A stretch of DNA of 6,576 nt, from positions 1 through 6,576 of the forward strand of contig JAUJMB010000064.1 in NCBI GenBank assembly GCA_030447045.1. The letters run 5' to 3'. This DNA is from Rubrobacteraceae bacterium. GTDB taxonomy: Bacteria; Actinomycetota; Rubrobacteria; Rubrobacterales; Rubrobacteraceae. The notes under the pieces were generated by a model. That model had not been told where the DNA came from and did no database searches. It saw only the letters and a program-made list of their open reading frames with translations. How positions within the stretch are numbered: position 1 is the stretch's first letter; every line of letters begins with the position of its first letter. Made by a program: the position numbers and the translations under genes. Positions 1 through 6,271 of this stretch are shown here, piece by piece.

Positions 1-2
1 AC

Positions 3-404
3 GAGTCGCGTGTCCTGGATCTCCTCTCGGAGAACCGAGTAGACGTCGTCGTGCTGGCGCGGTACATGCAGATCCTCACGCCGAAGTTCGTGGACGCCTA
101 CAGGGACGGGCTTATAAACATCCACCACTCCTTTCTGCCGGCCTTCGCCGGGGCCGACCCCTACCGCCGGGCGCACGAGCGGGGCGTCAAGACCATCGGG
201 GCGACGGCCCACTACGTCAGCGAGGAGCTCGACGCCGGCCCCATAATCCACCAGGACCTCGCCCACGTCTCCCACCGCGACACCGTCGAGGACCTCGTCC
301 GCCTCGGCCGCGAGGTCGAGCGGCGCGTCCTGGCCCGCGCCGTCCGGCTGCACCTCGAAGACCGCATCCTCGTGGACGGCGGCCGGACGGTCGTCTTCGA
401 GTAA
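3..404 (+). CDS. purU: Formyltetrahydrofolate deformylase, C-terminal part (5' end outside window)
   Basis: PurU hydrolyses 10-formyltetrahydrofolate to formate and tetrahydrofolate in the cytosol, balancing one-carbon pools and supplying formate for purine synthesis. The reading frame is open from base 3, so the N-terminal ACT domain and the first part of the catalytic domain lie outside the window. About 133 residues are visible, roughly the last half of a ~280-residue protein. They match the formyltransferase-fold catalytic domain: [16 protein letters not shown], then [11 protein letters not shown] carrying the catalytic Asn and His, then [17 protein letters not shown] carrying the catalytic Asp. 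The HHSFLPAF and GATAHYV stretches fit PurU better than the related PurN transformylase. The GTG at 51 is an internal valine, not a start. The gene ends in TAA and converges on the methyltransferase 48 bp away. Nothing is broken in the visible part. Confidence 0.95.
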   Translation, partial: ESRVLDLLSENRVDVVVLARYMQILTPKFVDAYRDGLINIHHSFLPAFAGADPYRRAHERGVKTIGATAHYVSEELDAGPIIHQDLAHVSHRDTVEDLVRLGREVERRVLARAVRLHLEDRILVDGGRTVVFE

Positions 405-408
405 CCAT

Positions 409-444
409 GCGGGGGTGGGACCGACGGCTCCCGCCCACCCCCGC
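409..444. terminator. Stem-loop between convergent purU and methyltransferase genes, probable bidirectional terminator
   Basis: An 11-bp perfect inverted repeat (GCGGGGGTGGG at 409-419, CCCACCCCCGC at 434-444) with a 14-nt loop lies 4 bp after the purU stop and 8 bp before the methyltransferase stop. Its place between two converging genes suggests it ends transcripts from both sides. No T-run follows on either strand, so it is not a textbook intrinsic terminator. U-tract-poor GC hairpins are common in high-GC Actinobacteria. Confidence 0.75.
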
Positions 445-452
445 GGTTCCGA

Positions 453-1274
453 TCAGCGCCTGACGGCCACCACCTCGAGGTAGTCGGAGGGGACGACGAG
501 CGTCTCGTCGCCGGAGGTGTTGTGGGAGTCGAGCAGCTCGCGCAGGTCCCGCGCGAGGGCGTCCTGCCCTTCCGGCTCGAGCGCACCGAACGCCCGCACG
601 GTTGGTCCGTAGTAGTTTCGGAAGTACTCGACGAAGTACTCCGCTGACGGATACCGGAAGACGTAGGTGCGTCGGGTAGCCTCCAGGGACGAGACGCCAT
701 TACCGAACAGCTCCTGCACACGCTCCTCCGTGCCCCAGAGCGGGGGCGGCTTAATCCCGGGCGGCGGGGGGACGTGCTTGCCCACGGTGCGGAGCATGTG
801 ACCGATAAAGCCGTCCGGGGTCCAGCTGGATACCCCGATCTTGCCCCCGGGCCGGCAGACCCGCAGCAACTCCTCCGCCGCCTTCTCCTGGTTCGGGCAG
901 AACATCACGCCGATGGTGGAGAGGACCGCGTCAAAGGAGGCGTCGGGGTAGGAGAGGTCCTCCGCGTCGCCGACCTCGAAAGCGATGTCCATGCCCTCGG
1001 CGTCGGCCCGCCTGTGCGCGTGTTCGATGTTTTCGGGGGCGAGGTCCATGCCGGTCACCTCGCAGAAGCGGCGGGCGGCGGAGATGGCGGTGTTGCCGGT
1101 TCCGGTCGCCACGTCGAGAACCTTATCGCCGGAGCGCAGATCGACCGCCTCGCACAGCAACTCGCCGATAAGGACGAGGGGGTTGCCGATCCTGGCGTAC
1201 TCGCCGGAGGTCCAGACCTTGTGCATCCGTTCCTTGATGGCGTCCATGCTGGGCGCCTGATCCTGCGTGGTCAT
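453..1274 (-). CDS. Class I SAM-dependent methyltransferase (UbiE/Methyltransf_11-like)
   Basis: This 273-residue cytosolic enzyme should transfer a methyl group from S-adenosylmethionine to an unknown small-molecule acceptor. The Rossmann-fold motifs are in order: motif I VLDVATGTGN (about 52-61) for SAM binding, the acidic end of strand 2 in TGMDLAP (74-80), GDAEDLSYPDASFDAV (102-117), and the post-motif RPGGKIGVSSW (141-151). The C-terminal ~100 residues form a more variable region, probably covering the substrate site, and give no clear substrate clue. UbiE/MenG quinone methyltransferases share the core, but their full signatures are not evident and no quinone genes are nearby, so no symbol is given. 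The ATG start is supported by AAGGGGAG about 6 nt upstream. A 13-codon ORF overlaps the start by ATGA. Transcription may begin far upstream near a dyad motif at 1497-1514, giving a long leader. Confidence 0.9.
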   Translation of the reverse strand: MTTQDQAPSMDAIKERMHKVWTSGEYARIGNPLVLIGELLCEAVDLRSGDKVLDVATGTGNTAISAARRFCEVTGMDLAPENIEHAHRRADAEGMDIAFEVGDAEDLSYPDASFDAVLSTIGVMFCPNQEKAAEELLRVCRPGGKIGVSSWTPDGFIGHMLRTVGKHVPPPPGIKPPPLWGTEERVQELFGNGVSSLEATRRTYVFRYPSAEYFVEYFRNYYGPTVRAFGALEPEGQDALARDLRELLDSHNTSGDETLVVPSDYLEVVAVRR

Positions 1275-1312
1275 GCTGTCTCCCCTTCGTGTCTCGCTCG
1301 GTACGTGATCAT
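1271..1312 (-). other. Possible 13-codon leader ORF overlapping the methyltransferase start
   Basis: The frame MITYRARHEGETA ends in a TGA that overlaps the methyltransferase ATG as ATGA, the arrangement used in translational coupling. GGAGG lies about 10 nt before its ATG, a loose spacing. Its third codon positions are not GC-biased, unlike the real genes here, so it is probably not a conserved protein. At most it is a leader peptide. The methyltransferase ribosome binding site lies inside it. Confidence 0.2.
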
Positions 1313-1420
1313 TGCGTTCTCACCCTCCCGTGCCTGCCACCCCCTTAACGTCCATCTTGCCGGATTCGGGTACGGTCTTCGCCTGTATAGGCCCGCCGAC
1401 CCCAGCAAGCCCCCAAATCC

Positions 1421-1455
1421 TGCGCCGCGGGAGAGGCCCTCCGTCCCGCGGCGCA
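1421..1455. terminator. Strong GC-rich hairpin, terminator of the small-gene pair or leader structure
   Basis: A 12-bp perfect inverted repeat (TGCGCCGCGGGA at 1421-1432, TCCCGCGGCGCA at 1444-1455) has an 11-nt loop that can itself pair GAG with CTC. In minus-strand sense it lies about 70 nt after the stop of the small exported protein gene and 147 nt before the methyltransferase ATG. It could end the upstream transcript, or sit in the methyltransferase leader as an attenuator-like structure. No T-run follows on either strand, so which role applies cannot be read from the sequence. Confidence 0.5.
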
Positions 1456-1496
1456 ACGTGTCAGAGAGAGCATAAAAGCCTGGCCGCGGGCGCCGC

Positions 1497-1514
1497 ATCC
1501 CCCAAATGGGTGAT
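1497..1514 (-). promoter_or_regulatory. 18-bp dyad, copy A, upstream of the methyltransferase
   Basis: The minus strand reads ATCACCCATTTGGGGGAT, an imperfect dyad in which ATCACCC pairs with GGGGGAT (6 of 7) around an ATTT centre. Two related copies lie at 6068-6085 and 6157-6174. A weak -10-like TTTTAT (1472-1477) follows 19 bp downstream in minus sense. That would put transcription start near 1465 and leave a leader of about 190 nt before the methyltransferase. The copy begins 10 bp after the stop of the small exported protein gene. The likely role is an activator binding site; the binding protein is unknown. Confidence 0.45.
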
Positions 1515-1524
1515 CCTTGCGCGC

Positions 1525-1905
1525 CTAGAAGGCGACCCTCGGCGAGGTATCCCTCTTGCAGACGAGGGTCTTCCCCGGGGCGTCTATCGAGCGCTGCTTG
1601 GCGACGGCGTAGAACTTCCCGTTCGGCATACCCGCCGGGATGGACCACGCGCCCTGGGCGTCCGACAGGGTCCGGTCGTAGAGGCCGTCCGGCCCTGGGT
1701 CCACCCTGTAGACCTCGACCGTCCGGCCCCGCTCGCACGCGGCCTTTCTGGAGAGGACCTTGCCGTGGAAGGGGTCGGCCTGCGCGAGCGTGACGCGCGA
1801 GGCGACCTCGACCCTGTCGGCCGCGGCGGCATCGGAGGCCCACGCGGCGGCCGAGAGCGCGGCCCCGACGACTGCTATCGCGATTCGGGTCTTCGTGGAT
1901 GTCAT
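1525..1905 (-). CDS. Small exported protein with two cysteines, paralogue of the gene upstream
   Basis: This is a 126-residue protein of unknown function. A Sec-type signal peptide is clear: basic start MTSTKTR, a hydrophobic stretch at about 8-23, and an AAA|D-like cleavage site near residue 29. The mature domain of about 97 residues has FHGKVLSRKAAC (Cys57), RTVEVYRV, SDAQGAWSIP (81-90), GKFYA (96-100) and a second Cys116. The alternating strand pattern and D..G.W....GKFYA suggest a small beta-sandwich like carboxypeptidase-regulatory or Ig-like extracellular domains, probably with one disulfide. That is inference; I cannot name a family. The ATG at 1905 is chosen over a longer frame because AAAGGAG lies 5 nt upstream and the signal peptide starts there. 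It follows its paralogue by 59 bp, probably as one operon. Confidence 0.8.
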   Translation of the reverse strand: MTSTKTRIAIAVVGAALSAAAWASDAAAADRVEVASRVTLAQADPFHGKVLSRKAACERGRTVEVYRVDPGPDGLYDRTLSDAQGAWSIPAGMPNGKFYAVAKQRSIDAPGKTLVCKRDTSPRVAF

Positions 1906-1964
1906 AACGCTCCTTTGAGAGGGGAGCGCGGAGCTGTCGCCCGCGCTTCCCTCGGCCTCGCTGG

Positions 1965-2369
1965 TTAACGCGCCCTGATCGTCTTGCTGGCGGCCGCCGT
2001 GCATCCGGGGACCTTGCCGGTGCGGACGTAGAACTTGCCGCGCATCCCCGTGTTCCCCGTCGACCACTCGCCGTGGTCGCCCTGCCGCTCGGAGGTATCG
2101 GTCGCGATCACGGGGTCGCTACCCGGCCTCTGCTCCCGCCCCTGCTGCTTGTAGAGCTTGATGGTGCGGTTGCCCAGGCAACTCCCCCGCGAGCTCTGCA
2201 CGGTGCCGGAGAGGTCCAGGCCCTGCGCCCTTATGGTGAGGGTCGTCTTCGCCGCCCCGGCGGCCGACGCCGGGCCGGCGAGCGCCAGGAGCGTCAGGGC
2301 GACCGCCGCGAGGAACAGGATGACGAGGGCGCCGTACCCCGCCACCGTGGTTGTCTTTGTCCGGATCAT
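1965..2369 (-). CDS. Small exported protein with two cysteines, first of a tandem pair
   Basis: This is a 134-residue protein of unknown function. Residues 1-36 form a signal peptide: MIRTKTTT, a long hydrophobic core at about 12-31, then PASA|A. The mature part carries LSGTVQSSRGSC (Cys64), NRTIKLYK, GSDPVIATDTS, GEWSTGN, GKFYV (111-115) and PGC (Cys123). It shares the G-V-S-x(4)-C, RT-[IV]-x-[LV]-Y, WS and GKFY landmarks with the downstream gene, so the two look like old tandem duplicates. A secreted or wall-associated beta-sandwich with one disulfide is likely. The frame is open back to 2465, but the ATG at 2369 is preferred because AAGGAG lies 8 nt before it and the signal peptide begins there. 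The promoter should lie within 2370-2580. Confidence 0.8.
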   Translation of the reverse strand: MIRTKTTTVAGYGALVILFLAAVALTLLALAGPASAAGAAKTTLTIRAQGLDLSGTVQSSRGSCLGNRTIKLYKQQGREQRPGSDPVIATDTSERQGDHGEWSTGNTGMRGKFYVRTGKVPGCTAAASKTIRAR

Positions 2370-2520
2370 CGATTCTGCTCCTTGTTCTCTGTTCGTTTTT
2401 CGTGGTCTGCTGGCCGGCCTCGAACCGTGGTGAACGCCTCCTCTCTTCGCGTTACCAGCTTGCACCCAGCACCCTAACGGTGGCCTCTTAACGGGCGCAT
2501 ACCTGGGACGGCGGCGGACC

Positions 2521-2536
2521 TACGTAGAAGTACGTA
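2521..2536. promoter_or_regulatory. Paired TACGTA palindromes upstream of the small exported protein pair
   Basis: Two copies of the 6-bp palindrome TACGTA are separated by GAAG, giving a 16-bp symmetric element in the 211-bp gap between the regulator's stop and the ATG at 2369. On the minus strand a weak -10-like TATG stretch follows about 19 bp later, so the element would overlap the -35 region. This suggests an operator for a dimeric regulator. No other copy is seen in the window. The rest of the gap shows no gene or clear promoter. Confidence 0.35.
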
Positions 2537-2580
2537 TCTTTGGGCCTATGCGCCGGAGACGCCTGGGAGAGATGGGTGCG

Positions 2581-5500
2581 TCAGCTAGGGTGCTCTGAGA
2601 GCAGCCGCTGCCGGATCACCCGGGCGGCGACCTGGGACCGCGAGGCCGCCCCGAGCTTGCGCAGGATGCGCCCCACGTGGGTGGTCACGGTTCGCTCGGA
2701 GATCGTGAGCTCGCCGGCGATCTGGCGGTTGGTGAGGCCACCGGCCAGCAGGAGCGCGACCTCCCGCTCCCTCGGGGTGAGCGCCCCGGCGGGTTGGTCG
2801 GCGGGCGACGGCTCCTTCGAAACGGGGGTCCGGTGCGCCCGGGGCCGCCCCTGCTCTTCCCCTTGGGCGAGGGCGTAGGCCGTGGCCTCCCCGGCGCTCA
2901 TGGCCTTCCCCCGGGCCCAGGCCTCTTCCCACGCCGCCGCGTCGAGACCCGTGCGGGCGGCTTCGACGTAGGGTGCGTGCGCGTGGGCTTCGGCGGGCGA
3001 CAGGTTGGCGCCTATGGACTCGCGCAGCGACTCGGCCGCGCCCCACAGCCGGGCCGCGCGGGCGGGCCTCCCTTGCGCGGAGGCCACAGCGGCCGACGCC
3101 TGCACGAGGAAGGCGGTGACGTTCGTGACCCCCGGTTGCGGCGCCCGGCGGAAGCCCTCCTCGCAGAGCGTCTGTGCCCGGCCCTGCTCTCCCCGAAGGA
3201 GGGCCGCGAGCGCCCCCATCCCCAAAGAGAGGGACGTCGCGAGGCTGTCCCCGGCTTCCCGGGAGAGCGCCAGGCTCTCCTCGTGCAACGCGGCTGCCCT
3301 TTCGGGGTCACGCCGCACCACCGCCGCCAGGCCCAGGACCAGGAGCGCCCGGGCGATACCCCCGGCGTCGTCCAAGGCGCGCCCCAGGTCGAGGGCCTCT
3401 CCGGCGAGCGCCGAGGCCCTCGCGAGGTCCCTCCGCAAGAGCGCCACCCAGCCCAGGCTGGAGAGCGCGGCGCCGGCGCACGCCTCGTCCCCCGCCTCCC
3501 GCGCCAGCGCGAGGGCCTCGCGGCTCAAGGTCTCCGAGCCTTCGTAGTCGCCCTGTTCCCATGCTATCCACCCGGCGCGAAGGAGCGCCTTGGTCCGGGC
3601 CGACGTGGGCGGCCTCTCGTCGCTGTTTAGCAGGGCCGTCTCCAGCCAGCGGCGGGCCTCGCCCAGGTTGCCGCCCATGTACCAGAACTCCGCCAGCGCC
3701 CCGCCGAACCACAGGCCGAGGTCCACCTCTCCTCTCCTGAGCGCCCACGAGAGCGCCACGCGCAGGTTGCCGTACTCGCTCTCGAGCCGCTCCAGCCACA
3801 CCTCCCGCCGCGCCCCCCTCAACCAGGGCTCCACCTCCTGGGCCAGCCCGAAGAACCAGGAGGCGTGCCGGCGCCGGACGTCGTCGGCCCCGCCGCCCGC
3901 CGCGAGCCGCTCCTCGCCGTACTGGCGCACCGGCTCCAGCATCGTGTAGCGCGGGGGCTTCGCGCCGCCCCCGGCCAGCACCAGCGACTTGTCCACCAGC
4001 CTGGAGAGAAGGTCCAACACCTCGCCCTCCCCGATGCCGCCGCCGGCGCCGACCGCCTCGGCGGCCTCGAGCGTGAAGCCCCCGGCAAAGACCGCGAGCC
4101 GGCCGAACAGCGTCCGCTCGGGCCCGGAGAGCAGGTCGTGGCTCCAGTCGAGCGTCGCCCTGAGCGTGCGCTGGCGCGGTTCGGCCGTGCGGTTGCCGCC
4201 GGTCAGGAGCCCCAGGGAGTCTTCGAGCCTCTCGGCGACCTGCTCCACCGCCAGCGCCCCCATCCGCGCGGTGGAGAGCTCGATCGCGAGCGGTATGCCG
4301 TCGAGCTCCCGGCAGATGGTCGCCACCGCGCGTGCGTTGTGCGGGGTAAGGCCGAAATCCGGAAGCCGGGAGCGGGCGCGATCCAGGAAGAGCCGCACCG
4401 ACTCGCACCTCGAGAGCTCCTCGACGGTGGGCGAGGCCTCAGGACGCGGTGTGGGGAGGGGGCGCACGCGCCAGACGACCTCGCCGGGCACGTTCAGGGC
4501 CTCGCGGCTCGTGGCCAGGATACGCAGGCCGGTGCAGCCCCCGAGCAGGGCGTCCGCCAGGTGGGCGCTGGCTTCGATCAGGTGCTCGCAGTTGTCCAGC
4601 ACCAGCAGCAGGTCCCTCGTCCGCAGCGTGGCGGCCAGCGTGGCGGCCAGCGGGCGGCCCGGCTGCTCGCGGACCCCGAGCGTCTCGGCCACCCGCTGCA
4701 CCACCAGCGCCGGGTCCGAGAACTCCGCCAGCTCGACCAGCCACACCCCGTCGGGGTAGGCCCCCACGAGCTCCCCCGACGCCTCCAGGGCCAGCCGCGT
4801 CTTGCCGCAGCCGCCGGCGCCGGTGAGGGTCAGGAGGCGGGTCATCGCGAGGGCCCGCTTTAGCCCGACCAGCTCACGGTCCCTGCCGACAAAGCTGGTC
4901 CGCCTGACGGGCAGGTTGTCCCGACGGTCGTCCCCGGTCCGCCGCGCCTGGAGCCCATCGGGTGTGGGGGATGGCGGGTACCGGTCGGCCAGGATCTCGT
5001 CCCTGAGCCCCCGGCCGACGGCGCCGGGCTCTCCGGCCAGACCCTGCCTGAGGTTCTCGCGGAGCCGCTCGAACTGGTCGAGGGCCTCCTCGCGGCGCCC
5101 GCTGCGGGCGAAGAGGCGCATGAGCCCAACGTGCGCTCCTTCGTGGGTCGGCTGCTCGGCGACCACCCTCTGCAGAGCCTCGATAGCCGGCCCGGGCTCC
5201 TCGTGCAGCCCGGCCATCTCCAGGAGCAGCGAGAGGTACTGCTGCCGCAACCCTTCCCGCCGCTCTTCCGCCCACGCCTCGTAGCGATCCGCCGGCAGGA
5301 GCTCACCCGCGTACAGGTCGACCGCCGCCCGGTAGGCCGCCGGGTCGCGCAGACGCCTCGCCTTGGCCGCGGCCTCCTCGAAGACCCCCACATCCACCCA
5401 GAGAGGCCCCCCCGGGCACAGCTCGAGCTGCTCCCCCGGAGGCGCAGGTACGAGGACTCGGTGGCGGTCACGTGGTCGGGGTCGAGGACCCGGCGGGCGC

Positions 5501-5804
5501 AGTGGAGCGTACGGTGCAGGTTGTTGGCGGCGGAACGGGGGCCGAGATGCGGCCAGAGCAGGTCCATCGCCTGCTCCTTGTGCAGCCGGTAGTTCGGCTC
5601 CAGGGCGAGCAGCTTGACCAGGGCCGCCGCCTTGCGTAGCCGCCACGCGCCCTCCCCGACGACGCGCCGGCCCACCGTTACCCTGAAACCGCCCAAAAGC
5701 TCGACGCGGACGACCTCCGAGCGCCGACCCGCCGCCAGCTCGGGTTCAGGCGGACGTGGGTCTGTAGATCGCCGGACGATAACCTCCTTAGCGCGCGTAA
5801 CCAC
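2581..5804 (-). CDS. AfsR/SARP-type and LuxR-type hybrid STAND regulator, with an apparent -1 frameshift
   Basis: This is a cytosolic transcription regulator of about 1074 residues when both frames are joined. The first 124 codons (GTG at 5804) encode an OmpR-like winged helix (about 32-110: VRVELLGGFRVTVG, YRLHKEQAMDLLWPHL, SAANNLHRTLHCARR). After SSYLRLRG the frame must change by -1 at a G run to continue with EQLELCPGGPLWVDV and the BTAD domain (about 125-275). Next is a STAND/AAA-like ATPase: FVGRDREL, Walker A GAGGCGKT (329-336), Walker B LLLVLDNCEH (Asp404), ATSRE, GIPLAIEL. Helical TPR-like repeats follow (about 650-970), then a LuxR HTH (1010-1063: TPREREVALLLAGGLTNRQIA, SERTVTTHVGRILRKLG). 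Such proteins are thought to couple a signal sensed by the repeats and ATPase to DNA binding. Unshifted translation would give 314 residues and lose everything after the winged helix. The start is uncertain: only a weak AAGGG precedes the GTG. Confidence 0.85.
5431..5438 (-). other. Frame-change site in the regulator (run of five G, minus sense)
   Basis: In minus sense the codons are CTC CGG GGG AGC. Adding one G, or slipping back by one on GGG, gives CTC CGG GGG GAG, and the protein reads LRLRG-EQLELC without a gap. Downstream of this point the first frame gives serine/arginine-rich nonsense. Upstream of it the second frame gives proline/arginine-rich nonsense. The P-site GGG can re-pair with GGG after a -1 slip, so slippage is possible. 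A 12-bp palindrome CAGCTCGAGCTG directly follows (5419-5430), but it makes only a small hairpin. Confidence 0.85.
5783..5789 (-). promoter_or_regulatory. Perfect Shine-Dalgarno-like AAGGAGG without a usual start codon after it
   Basis: The minus strand reads AAGGAGG followed by TTATCGTCCGG, with no ATG, GTG or TTG within 15 nt. It falls on codons 6-8 of the regulator as started at the GTG of 5804. Codon 10 is GTC, 5 nt after the motif and in frame. A GTG there would make an ideal start and give a protein of 1065 residues. The true start may therefore be a lost or misread codon at 5775-5777. Confidence 0.4.
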
Positions 5805-5814
5805 GAAAAAACCC

Positions 5815-5984
5815 TTACCCGGGCGACATCATGACGACCGCCGCACCGCAGGCCGCCAGGATCCCGCGGAAGCCGGTCTCCTCGAGCCCAGCGCCAGGGC
5901 CGGGTGGACCGACACGCGGTCGTGCTCGACTTCGCGGCGTGTCCGCGCCCTGTCCGACCCGGAGTCAGAGTCCTGGTAAAGCAT
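5815..5984 (-). CDS. Small ORF of unknown function upstream of the regulator, probable frameshift
   Basis: An ATG at 5984 is preceded by GGAGG at 5-nt spacing, one of the best ribosome binding sites in the window. The frame starts MLYQDSDSGSDRARTRREVE, with nearly all codons ending in G or C up to about 5888. It then becomes arginine/serine-rich with A- and T-ending codons and stops at 5829-5831. The -1 frame takes over cleanly from there: LEETGFRGILAAC, then GAAVVMMSPG and TAA at 5815-5817, with 22 of 23 sense codons ending in G or C. Adding one G at 5887-5889 joins the two into about 56 residues: a charged N-terminus and a short apolar C-terminus. The joined ORF ends 10 bp before the regulator's GTG, suggesting one transcript. 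I do not recognise it. Without the shift it is a 51-residue ORF. Confidence 0.5.
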
Positions 5985-6039
5985 ACTTCCCTCCTGCCCC
6001 CTCGGTGCTACTGATCGGTCGCGTCCCGAGCCTGGGGAA

Positions 6040-6085
6040 ACTGTAGGTGCAACGGTCCCTCCGGGGCATCGCCTAAATGAGTGAT
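6040..6085 (-). promoter_or_regulatory. Putative promoter of the small ORF and regulator, with dyad copy B
   Basis: The minus strand of 6068-6085 reads ATCACTCATTTAGGCGAT, the most diverged of the three dyad copies. A weak -10-like TACAGT (6040-6045) follows 22 bp later, placing the transcription start near 6033 and giving a leader of about 50 nt. No good -35 hexamer is present, as expected for an activator-dependent promoter. The -10 was picked by eye and is a 4/6 match. Confidence 0.4.
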
Positions 6086-6156
6086 TTTTGTCGCAGCCCC
6101 CGAGAGGGTGCCCGCTGGCCACGAAAGTGTGGGCTGGTGGGCAAAGGTTTCGAAAG

Positions 6157-6200
6157 ATAGCTCATTTGGGGGATACGGCCGCCTTGTGCCGCGCCATAAA
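6157..6200 (+). promoter_or_regulatory. Putative promoter of the propeller gene, with dyad copy C
   Basis: The plus strand of 6157-6174 reads ATAGCTCATTTGGGGGAT. It shares CTCATTT with copy B and CATTTGGGGGAT with copy A. A -10-like CATAAA (6195-6200, 4/6) follows 20 bp later, giving a predicted leader of about 65 nt. Copies B and C are divergent and 71 bp apart inside the 287-bp gap between the small ORF and the propeller gene, so the region may be a shared two-way control region. No further gene is seen in that gap. Confidence 0.4.
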
Positions 6201-6271
6201 CTCGTGCCGTCAAATCGCGAGGTGCTGGTTTTGTTCTCTCCCGCGCCTCCCCAAGGTGGAAGGTGTTAGTG

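Noticed and set aside
1271..1843. 190-residue minus-strand frame across the small exported gene and the intergenic region
   Set aside because: It overlaps a better-supported gene in another frame, has arginine/glycine-rich content and crosses the hairpin.
1906..2067. Longer N-terminus for the downstream small exported protein
   Set aside because: The extra 54 residues overlap the upstream gene and precede a perfect ribosome binding site and signal peptide at 1905.
2370..2465. Longer N-terminus for the upstream small exported protein
   Set aside because: It would place 32 charged residues before the signal peptide, and AAGGAG sits just before the ATG at 2369.
3865..4863. Long open frames on the plus strand opposite the regulator (also 2677-3630 and 3989-4759)
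   Set aside because: They lie antisense to a gene with clear domains, are rich in Arg, Pro and Gly, and show no motif or signal peptide. Such shadows are normal in GC-rich DNA.
5407..5413. Run of seven C near the frame change as a second slip site
   Set aside because: The downstream frame reads LCPGGPLWVDV correctly through it, matching the family, so no shift is needed there.
5434..5646. Start of the regulator at the ATG of 5646 in the second frame
   Set aside because: The first 71 residues in this frame are Pro/Arg/Ala-rich nonsense, while the other frame over the same bases encodes a good winged helix.
6068..6174. Dyad copies B and C as terminal inverted repeats of a small mobile element
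   Set aside because: The similarity stops at the dyads, no target-site duplication is visible, and a single copy A exists elsewhere. Promoter sites explain the pattern better, though a degenerate repeat is not excluded.
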